From assembly GCA_928212115.1 (NCBI GenBank), contig CAKMRJ010005745.1, positions 77,040,499 through 77,104,498 of the forward strand: a DNA stretch of 64,000 bases. Direction: 5' to 3'. The stretch comes from Lactuca virosa. Taxonomy: Eukaryota; Streptophyta; Magnoliopsida; Asterales; Asteraceae. The translations under genes were made by a program, and so were the position numbers. The notes under the pieces are model-generated. The model had not been told where the DNA came from and did no database searches. It was given only the letters and a program-made list of their open reading frames with translations. Of the stretch, positions 1-11,040 are shown one piece after another. Position 1 is the first letter of the stretch; every line of letters starts with the position of its first letter.

Positions 1-722
1 ATGTGCATTATCTGTTACATGTTGATATGTTATGTGGGATGGGTTGAGGTTGTACTGCTCCGTGCGGTAGCCAACAAACCTTAGAGTATTCCAGATATGA
101 GCTGAGGGCCCGATAGGCATTCCAGACTCATACTGAGGACTTGGGAGCATTCCAGATACGGGCTGAGGGCCCGGTAGGCATTCTAGACTCGTACTGAGGG
201 CTCGGTGGCAATCCAGATGTGAGCTGAGGGCCCGGTAGGCATTCCAGACTCATACTGAGGACTTGGGAGCATTCCAGATACGAGTTGAGGGCCCGGTAGG
301 CATTCCAGACTCGTACTGAGGGCTCGGTGGCAATCCAGATGTGAGCTGAGGGCCCGGTAGGCATTCCAGACTCACACTGTGGGCCCAGGGGTATTCCAGT
401 CTGTAAAGCTGTGGACCCGTTATGTGCTGTTCTGCTCAGTTTGTTATGATATGTCATGGTGTGACATGGTTATGTGGACTGTATGTGTATCGGTATTTTT
501 GGGGTAACTCACTAAGCTTTCGGGCTTACAGTTTCAGTTTATTGTTTCAGGTACATCAGGGGATCGCAGCAAGGCGAAGGCATGATCGTACAACTCCTCC
601 TATTATGTTATGTTTCTGGGAAAACTCTGATATAAATGTATTTTGAAAACAAAGTTGTAATGTTTTGATAAATTCGACATGTTTTGAAAGTTTAAATTTG
701 GCTTGAATTTTTGGGTGTTACA
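1..722 (+). repeat. Gypsy-A 5' LTR, 3' portion
   Basis: This matches 17291-18012 over its whole 722 bases with only scattered substitutions, and ends in TGTTACA directly before the primer-binding site. It contains a tandem array (about 60-380) and the putative leader-intron acceptor ending at 550. Short antisense ORFs here are repeat artefacts. Confidence 0.95.
88..380 (+). repeat. Tandem array in Gypsy-A 5' LTR, about 122-bp period
   Basis: Alternating blocks share the core GAGCTGAGGGCCCGGTAGGC and the word ATTCCAGA. The higher-order period is about 122 bp (for example AATCCAGATG at 210 and 332), with a roughly 60-bp sub-period. The same array is at about 17378-17670 in the 3' LTR. It lies inside the putative leader intron. 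Confidence 0.85.
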
Positions 723-725
723 AGT

Positions 726-737
726 TGGTATCAGAGC
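726..737 (+). other. Primer-binding site of Gypsy-A (tRNA-iMet type)
   Basis: TGGTATCAGAGC begins three bases after the 5' LTR end. It is complementary to the 3' end of plant initiator tRNA-Met, the usual primer for minus-strand synthesis. Confidence 0.93.
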
Positions 738-1508
738 CTTGGTTTGAGTGAATTGGAGGAACACTCGTGTGACTCCAGTCTCAAATCAAGGAAAGGATTT
801 TCAAAATGATTTTTCAAAAAGGTTTTCAAAATAAATAAAGGAGGATGCAGGGCGTACGATCAGCTGGGGCCAGTAAGTAGACCCCAAAATACGATACAAG
901 TTATTTGATTATACGATATGATAGAACAGCATGTTAGTGCTAGGCTAGGGATCTTCAGGAATTGCATGATAGAATTGCCTGAATACATGATGCCTGCTAG
1001 CCTAGGGTTTCCTTTATGTGAGATTGACATCATTACTGTAATTGTCTAATGTATGCATCCCAGTTGTACATAACTAAGATCTTATAGCCTGAGAATGTTT
1101 GATTTGGCCTTATGTTCTGTTCTTGTTTGATTGGGGGCTTGGGGTAGGATTGGATATTCGAAAGTCTATAGGGTCCAGCATTATGCATGGCTAGCATACA
1201 TTAGTGCTGCAGGGTTGGTGGAAGTTTCATGGATAGGAGGGATTGAGTGAGACTGGGAGGTCAGTTATAAGATAATTAGCATTCCTCTAGGAGTGAGGAT
1301 TGAGCGCTCGCCATGTTGTGCATATTGTTAGGGTGTTGTGGTGATACTTGGGGAAAATATGGGTAGGTGTGTAAGGTAGTAGGGGCCCATGCTACTGAAA
1401 GCACAGGACCTGTACGCGTGTCAAGTAAGTCGCAATCCCTAGGGTTAGTAGGGAGTTGGCTCCCAGTGATTTATATGAATTATCTGATAACTGGTGATAT
1501 GTTTCAGA
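738..1508 (+). other. Gypsy-A untranslated leader
   Basis: This is about 770 bases between the PBS and the gag start, and I see no credible coding region. A stretch around 1080-1170 resembles 10540-10650 inside the nested element, which suggests the two elements have related leader or tail sequences. Confidence 0.6.
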
Positions 1509-4038
1509 ATGGTGATGACGAGGCGCTTCGTGGCTGGATCCGGTTCGGGATCAGGATCAGGGGACAGAGGCCAGGAGGGGCCGACAGCACCTGAGCCAGT
1601 GGTGCAGATGGGTACAGAGGAGTTGGATGCCAGGATTCGAGAGATCCTGCATGATGAGGTTGCTGCTGCATTCCGAGCTCAGTTACCGGAGATGTTTGGG
1701 TCGATCAAGACCGCCATGGTGGAGTATTTTGATGAGCGTTATGCAGCCCTTGCAGAGACAGCCGCCACAGCAGCTGCATCAGATGTATCAGCGACGGGAG
1801 GAGGAATTGGTAGAGGTTTTCAGTACAGGGACTTCGATAACACGAAGCCCCCCTACTTTTGATGGGACGCACGATCCCATCAAGGCTATGAGGTGGATTT
1901 CAGATGTGGAGGGGTGTTTCTTCACCTGCTCGTGTCCTGCTGACCAGAAGGTCAGGTGTGCTCTGAACCTGCTTAGGTCTGGGGCCAAGGACTGGTGGAG
2001 ACTTGCGACTGGGTCGTACTCTGATGATCAGAGAGCTGTTGTTACTTGGGAGCAGTTCAGGGATATGTTCCGCGCCCGTTACATTCCACGGGTTGAGCGG
2101 GAGCGATTGGCACAGGAGTTTTTGAGTTTGAGACAGGATGGGGAGTCGGTGACGGAGATCACCCGGATATTCACTGAGAGGGCGATGTTTTGCCCGGAGT
2201 TTGCTTCAGAGCAGGCCCAGATGACCCGTTATCTGAGCATGATCAAGACGGATATCTGTCAGTTTGTGTCTACCCAGCGATGTGATACTCTTCTAGAGTT
2301 GCAGGAGGCCGCCAGACGGCGTGAGTTGGAGATTGAGCAGCAGTTGAGAGAGCAGCGGCAGGCCCCGGCACATTCTCAGCCGGCGCCGAAGCGGTCTAAG
2401 ACCGCTGATACTAGGACCGGGGGTCAGCAGAGCCGCACATGTGGGAAGTGTGGCAAGGGTCATTCTGGTGTGTGTCGAGCTGGTAGTGGATGCCACAAGT
2501 GTGGCAAGGAGGGGCATTACGCGAAAGACTGTCGCCAGGCCACTCCAGTTCAGAGTATGAGGTTATGTTACCATTGTGATCAGGTTGGCCATTTGAAGGC
2601 CAACTGCCCGTTACTCGTCGCCAAACCGGCGCAGGCTCCAGCGCCGGCTACTTTGAGGATCACGGATGGGAGACCAGTCAGGGCAGAGCCTCCAAAGGCT
2701 CAGGGTCGTGCCTTCCAGCTTACAGCGGAGGAGGCCAGAGCAGCACCAGATGTGGTTGCTGGTACGTTTTTAGTGAACTCCTTGCCTGCTTTGGTCTTAT
2801 TTGACTCGGGGGCGAGTCGGTCCTTCGTATCTCAAACATTTAGTAGGGATTTCAGTGCGCCAGTGGGCGAGTTAGAGTGTCCGTTGCGAGTGTCTATCGC
2901 CAACGAACACGTTGTTTCTGCTTCTTCAGTTTATCGAGGGTGTGACTTGGAGATTTTCGGGGTGTCATTTCCGATAGATTTGATTCCGATTCCCATGGGG
3001 GAGGTATGCGTGATTGTAGGCATGGATTGGCTCAGTCGATTCGGTGCAATGATCGACTGTGAGGGGCAGCGAGTAGTAGTTCAAACCCCAAGTGGGGGAG
3101 AACTGATTGTATATGGCGAGGGTACAAGAGTGGGATCAGGGTTTTGTTCAGCTGCCAGGGCACGACAGTACATTCAGCACGGGTGTGCAGGTTATCTAGC
3201 GTATGTGGTAGATACGCGAGCCAGGGATCAGATTTCGGTTTCCGGCGTACCGGTGGTCAGGGAGTTCGCAGACGTATTCCCGGAGGAGTTACCAGGGATA
3301 CCTCCGGAGAGGCAGGTCGAGTTCAGGATCGACCTGGTGCCAGGTGCGGCCCCTATTGCTAAGGCGCCGTACCGATTGGCACCGCCAGAGATGCAGGAGC
3401 TGTCATCACAGCTGCAGGAACTGCTGGGCAAGCAGTTCATTCGACCTAGCAGTTCTCCATGGGGAGCACCGATACTTTTCGTCCGGAAGAAGGACGGTTC
3501 GCACCGGATGTGTATCGATTACCGGGAGTTGAATAAGTTGACGGTGAAGAACCGTTATCCACTCCCGAGGATAGACGGTCTCTTCGACCAGTTACAGGGT
3601 GCATCTTGGTTTTCCAAGATAGACTTGAGGTCAGGGTATCATCAGGTCAGGGTTAGAGAGGAGGACGTGGAGAAGACCGCGTTCCGAACTCGTTATGGAC
3701 ATTACGAGTTCGTGGTGATGCCGTTTGGGCTCACCAACGCGCCAGCGGTGTTCATGGACCTGATGAATTGGGTCTGTAGACCGATGCTTGATCGCTCGGT
3801 CATAGTGTTTATAGATGATATCTTGGTGTATTCCAAGACCCGAGAGCAGCATGAAGAACAGATGCGAGAGCTGTTGGGAGTTCTGAGAAGGGAACGGCTG
3901 TACGCCAAGTTCTCGAAGTGTGAGTTTTGGTTACGGGAGGTCCAGTTCCTCGGACATCTCGTTAACCAGGAGGGGATTTTGGTCGATCCGGCCAAAATCG
4001 AGGCGATTATGCAGTGGGAGGTTCCGAAATCTCCCTCA
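1509..4038 (+). pseudogene. Gypsy-A gag-protease-RT (5' part of split, frameshifted polyprotein)
   Basis: Gag starts at the ATG at 1509 (MVMTRR). A +1 frameshift near 1847-1858, in a run of C just before PPTFDG, moves the reading into the long frame that continues to 4038. In order: gag capsid region (about 1860-2330), two CCHC knuckles of the form CxxCxxxGHxxxxC (from about 2491 and 2566), an aspartic protease with DSGAS (about 2803), and RT with the catalytic FIDDIL motif (about 3808). The thumb region then stops abruptly at VPKSPS, where the nested element inserted. The frame continues at 13761. Replication would need an intact fused frame, so this copy is dead or depends on others. Sure of family, less sure of the exact start. 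Confidence 0.9.
4034..4038. repeat. Left target-site duplication CCTCA of the nested element
   Basis: CCTCA lies immediately before TGTGACA at 4039 and again immediately after TGTGACA at 13761-13765. It proves that 4039-13760 inserted as one unit into Gypsy-A pol. Confidence 0.95.
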
Positions 4039-6754
4039 TGTGACAGCCATCAAATTTCGGTCAAGTCAAAGTCAAAACAAAGTCAACTAGTCAAACCGTT
4101 CAACTCCATTAACCCTTGTATGATAGGGTTTACGTTATGTAATCACTGTACAATTCGCTATTTTAATGAGAAAACATCATTTGGAAAGTTCATGTGTTTG
4201 ATTTTCCTTAGCCTTAACAGTGCTAAACAATGAACCAAAGCGATAAAACACTATTGCACAATCATCGGGATTGTGTAGGACACTAAATCATGGCTTAACG
4301 GGGTCTATGGACCTTGCGTTGCGAAGCCGGACACTCAAAAAGATCACAAACGAAACCTCTCTCAATCTCATTCAAACCCTACTCAAGATTACTTGACGCT
4401 AATAGGATCAAAACCCCATACACTACGATATAAATTGACGTTAATAGCAACATAGTATAGTACAACGTTATAACTATAATCAAATTAAATTATGATACCA
4501 TATTAAAATCAAATCAAAGTATAATGCTCTAATTAAATTAAAAGAATCAAACTTGAATGCTATAATTAAACTTCAAATCAAAGTAGATTGTTATAATCAA
4601 ATCATAACCTATCTTTTATAAAACTCCATTTTTATAAACTTTACATTAAATTTTATAAAACTCTATTTTTATAAACTTTACTTTAAATTTTATAAAACTC
4701 TTATATTAATTATGTAAAAGATGCTTGTGTTAGTGGGAAATTATGAAGACCACCAAAAGCAAAAAGATTATTCCCATGGTCTCCCACTCACACCTCCCAT
4801 CCACTTTCCTTTCATTTTTCTCCCAACACATTATTCTCTTCACCACTTAAACCTTCTCTATTCTTTCTCTCACTCTCAATCTCGAAATTTCCTCCAAGAA
4901 TACTCATATTCCATCCAAGAACAATCTATTATACTCAAATCTTCATCCCTCTTGAAGCATTCATCAAGGTATGTTGTTAAAAGTTTCAAATTCATACAAG
5001 AAACAAATTAAATCCACCAAAATATCTAAAACTCATTTTTCATAAACCTGATTTTTCTCAGAATACCATCAATAAAATAAGAAGTTCTGGAAATTTTCAG
5101 AAAATAACTTATTTTTATTGAATTATCATAATTATTTCAATAAAGTAGGGCAATAATTCACATAAAATACTTGTTGCATTCAATAAATTCTGAGAAAATT
5201 CTGGGATGACATGTATACTGATTAAACATGATATATGAAGTTTCATGCATTTATATTACTGTTTACTATTATTTATGATTTTATTGATTAATTAATAATG
5301 AAATATATAAAAAATACTTCCCATAGTCACAAATATTTGAAACTTATACACTGAGCTCTACATCATGTTATAAAACTATGGTTAATTTTACAGATTTTTT
5401 GAGAATCATTTACTATTTTTCCCGAATTTTGTGTTGTTTAATCATTAAAATATTAAATAAATACTAAAACAGTTCAGAAAAATATACAAATTTTACAGTA
5501 ATTCATATTGTATGAAATAATGATTTCCTAATAATTTCATAATTTTTCAATACTGTTTACTATTTAAAACTATTTTCCTAAGTATTTAAGCATGTAAAAA
5601 ATGCATTTTAATGATTATTTCATATAAATAATTGTTAAAATCTGTAAATAATTATAATTGGGCAAGTTATTATTTTAATAAGAAATTATTAAAATCTGGC
5701 CTAAATTGAAAATATAAATTAATTATGCAAAGTAAGTAATTCAATTTAAAATTCATTTAACAAATAAATACCTTAATATTATAATCAAAATGAATTATTG
5801 TTAATTCATCTAATATAAGAATATGTGTCTAATTATTTGTATTAATACTCCATTCTTGTTTAGCAGTTCCTAAACCAAAACTATTAATTATATTAGGTTC
5901 TACGCCTTTTGACCCGAATCGTCTATCGTACGACACACGCATTTCGTTTTGGGACTAAGTGAGTAATCTACCCCATACTTTATAATTTTCAATACTTTTG
6001 GGGTGTATCATGTGGTTCTAATATATTCCAACTTCATTTTATTGTTTTATCACAATTGAGACATTGTTGGGACATTTATACGTGAGTCATTAATTGTATA
6101 ACTATTGTTTGTTTACGCTACATGTACTTGTAGTGCATTACCATTTTTAGTCTAATCTCCATGACTATGCCCGTATTCTTGAGGTACGTTATGGACAATA
6201 ATAGCGCTATTGGGTTGACCACCCCGCCTTGGGACGCTAAGGTGATTGATCGCACGTGGTTGAGTGTGTATGATGATTAGATGCTCCATCTATATATATT
6301 TATATATATATACATATGTATATATAGGGTGAGGACTTATTGTTGTTGTTATCATTTGTTAATCAATTTTTGATTTATAAACCGTTATCTCAAATACAAT
6401 TGTTTGCCGACTTCAAAAGAAAAACAAATTTCCAATTATAAAGGTTTCAACTTCACAATTTTCTCTACTAAAATTAGATTACTCACCAACTCTCGTAGTT
6501 GACCTGTTTTTACCCATGATGCAGATTTGAAGAATGAAGTTGATGAAAAATAGGTTGTGCCTTAGAAATCCACAAGACTATTTAAATTTGATGTAATAAA
6601 TGTTGTTCATATTTGGATTTGTATTTGTATGTTGTGGATCTTGTTTGCATACTTAGTACTTAATTGAATCTAATCATATTATAACATAGTTGTCATGAGA
6701 CTTTGAACAATATATCACGCCTCGATCGATTCCGACAAGGATCGGGGTGTGACA
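4039..6754 (+). repeat. 5' LTR of the LARD element
   Basis: It begins TGTGACAG and ends GGTGTGACA (2716 bases), pairing with 11041-13760. The first 60 bases contain five GTCAA words (W-box cores on the opposite strand). The region is AT-rich with no coding content. A short ORF at 4721-5011 recurs identically in the other LTR and is probably just transcribed leader: it ends near a good splice donor, AAG|GTATGT (intron would start at 4969), with a candidate acceptor ending GATGCAG at 6524. Confidence 0.95.
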
Positions 6755-6757
6755 GAT

Positions 6758-6769
6758 TGGTATCAGAGC
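6758..6769 (+). other. Primer-binding site of the LARD element
   Basis: TGGTATCAGAGC starts three bases after the 5' LTR end and is complementary to initiator tRNA-Met. Confidence 0.92.
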
Positions 6770-7991
6770 CCTTGACTATAGGGAATTAGGTTAATTGCCT
6801 TGACCTAGTCTATAGCCTCTAGGGTCCTCTCGTATGCTAGTTTATAAAATGCACACACAACTGCATGCAATTCACACTTAGAAAATCCTAGGAATACCTT
6901 TGTGTGTTAATTGCTCCCTTATGTGCATACGTATTACTCCTGACACTTATATGTGTGCATACACTTGTGAATATTCTCCACTTTCTCTGAAAATCACACA
7001 CATACTCAAGTTGTTTAACAAATGTATATACATATATGTATTCCTTAGAGCTCATAGGAAATTCAAAGTCATCCACTCTAGTTGGGTAGGATCATAGTAA
7101 TGGACGCGTAGTAACTGGAAGGGGGAGGTGCCGGTAGCCCGAAAGTCCTGACTAGGTAAGCATTCGTATACATCCCAATCAACCGAGGGACCAGTTTGCT
7201 TATCTGGGGACCAAAGGCGAGAGTTCCCAAACCTATAGGCCAAAGCGCGTCATTCACATTACTTTTGAGCCATCAAAATACCCGACCTTATCAAACGTAT
7301 CCGAAAGGATACACTCCAAAATGGCCAACTCATTGGACTATTAAGTTCCCTAATGGGCCTAGAAGTGGGAAAGAAATGTGAAAACTTAGTTTTGTGGGGG
7401 CCCACGCAAGTGCTACATGTTTCACATTTAGTAACCATGGAAAGCCCAAAAGGTGCCCAACACTCCTAACCATGGCCCAACAAGTGTTTTACAATTATTT
7501 TACCCAACAATGTCTAAAAAAAAAACTTTATTTCCATAATCAATTTACAAATAACTCACAAGTCCATATGCGTTTCTCATAGTTGACATGTTCCTTGTTT
7601 GGTTGTGGACTTAGGGTAGACTCATTAGGATCAACAGTCTAATAAAATTTTAATTACACATAACTGGGGGCATGTCGAGTGAATCTTAGGAGTGGATCAG
7701 ACATGGAACAAATCACAAGATTATAATCAAGTTATTCCTACTAAATTCATAAGTCTATTTATATAGACCTCTGGTATAGAGTCGTCAGCGTAGTCGTGTC
7801 GGCAATCTAGAATATAGCTAAATACATAATACAAACTATAATACCCAAATTATACAAAATTTTCTGCATTAAAAATCAATAGACAAACACAATGAAACTA
7901 AAAAGGGTATCAATCTATCAAGAGAAAAACACATACAATGTAGATTAAAATCCACTAATTATAACAAAATGGCTAAAAGAAAAGGTAAGGA
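6770..7991. other. LARD interior, left part: no gene recognised
   Basis: About 1.2 kb between the PBS and the 3' end of the antisense RKD-type gene. Only short ORFs without recognisable domains are present. I see nothing supportable as a gene. Confidence 0.5.
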
Positions 7992-9027
7992 CTAAGGATT
8001 GTTAAGTCCTCTCTTCTTATAAATAGCTTTGAAGCAAGCTTGCCTAAGCTTCTTTGTTCTTTCTGTCAATTCCATACCTGGCAATTTCTCCATCATCTTC
8101 TTGTGCCCTGCTAACGTCTCTACCTCCTCCTTTAATCCCAACTCCTAGTTTTTTTTAGGTAGATTTTTTCAATATATTTTTCGTGTGAGTTCACAAATTT
8201 ACAATGAGTTAAGTTTATGTAAATATAAATCAGAAATCGTAGTAAAACAATTGATTCGATGTGGCATATGCCTAGGGCCTATGTTTATGTTATAAAGAAA
8301 CTAATAATTAAAATATTAGAAAATACCAAAACTACTTTGGTTACCAAGTGCATGCATACATGCATGAGTAATGTATAGAAGGTTATTATCATAGTTTACC
8401 TTGGCATTTTGAATGAGGGATTGAAGGCTCTTAAGTTTTCTATGAGGCCATCTGTTTATGTTTAGCTCTCTGCATCTTTTCTTCAACAATGATGACCCTA
8501 TCCCTAGTTCCTTTGCTGCCATGATTATCGGCATCTCAAAGTACTTCGCTATCTCTTCAAACTCCAATGGTCTCAATCTATTTGCCACCTTCCGGTCACC
8601 GTGATCAGTGGTGGCAGCACTAGAACTACCTGTAGCCTCACCACAGGATTTACAGTCTTCACTGAAACTAACCAATGGTAAATTACCATCCTCCCAACAA
8701 TCCCATAAGCTTATGTCTTCAAGGGGATCAAGATCATGAAACTCATTTCTAGAAATGATGTTTTGATCTTTGTTAAGTACTGTGGAAACATTCTGATCGA
8801 GCACTTCATGCGATTTTTCCGACAACTCGAAATCCTGATGGTTGAGCAGGTCACCACTGCAAAAAAAATCAAACCATGTTTTGATCAATATAAACAAAAT
8901 CACTTTTCTGTGCGAAAGATGGTGTAATGAGTGACATTTATATATACCTGAACAGATCCTGATGATCAAAGTACTGAAACCGATCAAGGTCATCTATGGG
9001 GTTTTGATGATCTGCAGGCGGATCCAT
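7992..9027 (-). CDS. RWP-RK domain (RKD-type) transcription factor, 3 exons
   Basis: I predict exons 9027-8948, 8856-8400 and 8144-7992, joined by two GT-AG introns (donors GTATAT and GTAAAC; acceptors TTTTTGCAG and TTTTTTAG). The phases agree and give 229 residues from ATG to TAG. The start is MDPPADHQNP. Around residues 125-175 lies a full RWP-RK domain: FEEIAKYFEMP, AAKELGIGSS, LKKRCRELNI and the signature RWPHRK. The third exon gives a basic, probably coiled-coil C-terminus (ELTERTKKLRQACFKA), typical of plant RKD proteins, which in Arabidopsis act in egg cell and early embryo. Length is near that of known RKDs (about 250-270, from memory). No stop or frameshift breaks it. It lies antisense to the host retroelement, with a TATA-like box 45 bases upstream. 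RKD is the best fit; expression is unknown. Confidence 0.87.
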
Positions 9028-9066
9028 TTGTGAGGGAGAAGTTAAAGAGTCGCGGTAAGAATGTGC

Positions 9067-9236
9067 TGATTTATATAAGGGAAGTGGGAGAAGTAACGAA
9101 TAACAAATAAAGAGGAAATGAATGGTCTTTGAGCCGTTACCTTCTTCTGTGATGATTTATATAAGGTAAGTGGGAGGAGTAATAAATAAAAAATAAAGAG
9201 GAAATGAATGGTCTTTGAGCCGTAACCTTCTTCTTC
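9067..9236 (-). promoter_or_regulatory. Duplicated promoter segment of the RKD-type gene (about 86 bp x 2)
   Basis: Two imperfect copies start at 9067 and 9153 (period 86). Each carries TTATATAA and ends in GAATGGTCTTTGAGCCGT. On the gene strand the proximal TATA-like box (about 9069-9078) is about 45 bases upstream of the ATG and the second about 130 bases upstream. This gives two alternative core promoters. Confidence 0.6.
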
Positions 9237-11000
9237 AATTCACACACATATACGTATATGTTGCTGCAAATTAGGACTTTTGTGCCTCATGCATTTAATG
9301 CATCACATGCTACTGCATATTCTTGACTTTGAAGCTACGTACCAGTTTCGAATTTCCCCAGTAGCACACTTTTCATTAGAAAGTACTCCAAGTCTTCACA
9401 CATGCAAATTATGACTTGAGTGTCGCTATAGGTAACTAATAAAACTTTATTTTTTTTAACCCCCTACATATCAGTACAAGCATCTAACATCGACATTTAA
9501 ATTCTAAATTTCTTTTTATTACTAAAACTAGCATCTATTCAAGTCTATAAACCATGAATATTGGGAACACGGCAAAACCTAAATAAGTCTTATCATCTAT
9601 GTAAAAACTCAGGGTTTTTACCAGTGAATCTATCAGTAGCGGAGCTTGAACAATTAACTTGGGGGAGGGGGGCCGAAAATATTATAAACTGAAATTAACA
9701 AAAAAAAAATCAAAATCAAAATTTGAACAATAACCAATAACTCATTTAACAATAACCAAATCTATAAGTTCATAACTTATAAATCAAATTGGAAAATCGC
9801 CAAATCACAAATGACAGCCAAATTAAAAAGAAACTCAGTAAGACAGTAGTAACGCATAAATAGGCAACGAATTGACTGAAAACAGCAGCAGCAGTGCAAT
9901 ACGCCAACACCAACAATCAACAATCTTACAATCAGAAAAGAAAGAACAGCTGAACAGGATATGGGTCTCGGGATTACATACCTGATTTCTGTGAAGTGTG
10001 AATAGGGATTTGGGCATTAGGCGATGGCGATTGGCGAGAGTGAGACCAGGCGACTGACTTGGCGAGACAGCGAGAAACGAACAGCAGGCGAGATAGGCAG
10101 CGAATTGGGCAAATAGGGAAGAATCGATTTTGATTTCTTGATACCGGGCTTGGTAACACTTGTCTATAACCCAAGTGGGGTAACAAAGTGGATGTTCAAT
10201 TGAGTTGGCCCAGTAGGCAATGTGGGCCTGAAGAGCCGAGGCATGTTATCTATCCACTGTCGAGAGAGAAGAGTTTTTGCAGCTCTGTGAAGCCAGCCTG
10301 ATGCATTGCCTCTTTCTCTAAGACCCAAGCCTAAGCTCAAGCCACATGAATCAACTCTCGACTTGGATCGGGCAAGAGTACTGGACCATTCTGATTAGGA
10401 ATCGGGAGGGGCCAAAGCCCAAGTTTTAACATAGCAGGCTTATAACTATTTTATTTTGAACTACAATTCCTACTTCTAGCCCAATAATACTACTCCCCTG
10501 GAATCTATGAGGGCTAGTGTAAACATTATGGTCATATATCATTAAGATTCTATAGACTTAGAATGTGTGATTCCGCCTCATTCTCTGTTCCTTGTTTAGT
10601 TGTGGGCTTAAGGCAGGGTCACCCATCCAAAATGCCCTTGCAATCTTAATGATATACGACTAGTTTACGTCAATCAACTATAAAAGAACTTGTAGGACTT
10701 ATAATGCAAATTTCGTCAAAATTTGTTGAAACATTCGTAATGATGGAACTCGCTAACTACGTTATAAAATATTCATAGTGGTAATACCAAGGATAAAACA
10801 GGGAGTATAAAAGCACACATAGAATACTCTATCATCCCAAAACAATAAACTCCTTTTAAATTGACTCAGTTCAAGTTACAATAAGAAATTTCCAAGGTCG
10901 TCATGTGACATCAGGAGGGTTGTTCCTCACCATAATCAATTTCTTGTACTACGCAAAGTTTTCCACATCTTTTTCCAAACTCTTGAAGTCCCAATCAAAA
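9237..11000. other. LARD interior, right part: possible transposon fragment, no intact gene
   Basis: No coherent coding region is visible. Around 9636-10170 a GTAGCGGAGC word, a G-run, and a CAG-rich, exon-like antisense stretch with a donor (ATCAG|GTATGT, about 9980) resemble the 5' end of an hAT- or MYM-type transposon, but this is tentative. From about 10540 the sequence resembles the Gypsy-A leader. Confidence 0.35.
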
Positions 11001-11002
11001 TG

Positions 11003-11040
11003 CAAATTTCGGGACGAAATTCCCTCTAACGGGGGGATGA
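11003..11040 (+). other. LARD 3' junction with polypurine tract
   Basis: AATTTCGGGACGAAATT (11005-11021) is followed by CTAACGGGGGGATGA directly before the 3' LTR. The G-run at 11031-11036 is the likely plus-strand primer. Confidence 0.75.

Noticed and set aside
128..457. 109-residue minus-strand ORF with repeated Pro/Ser motifs
   Set aside because: It is the antisense reading of the LTR tandem array and recurs in the 3' LTR; open only because the repeat lacks stops.
4721..5011. 96-residue ORF identical in both LARD LTRs (also 11721-12011)
   Set aside because: Identity follows from LTR duplication. It has no domain, lies in the likely transcribed leader, and has a probable splice donor inside it.
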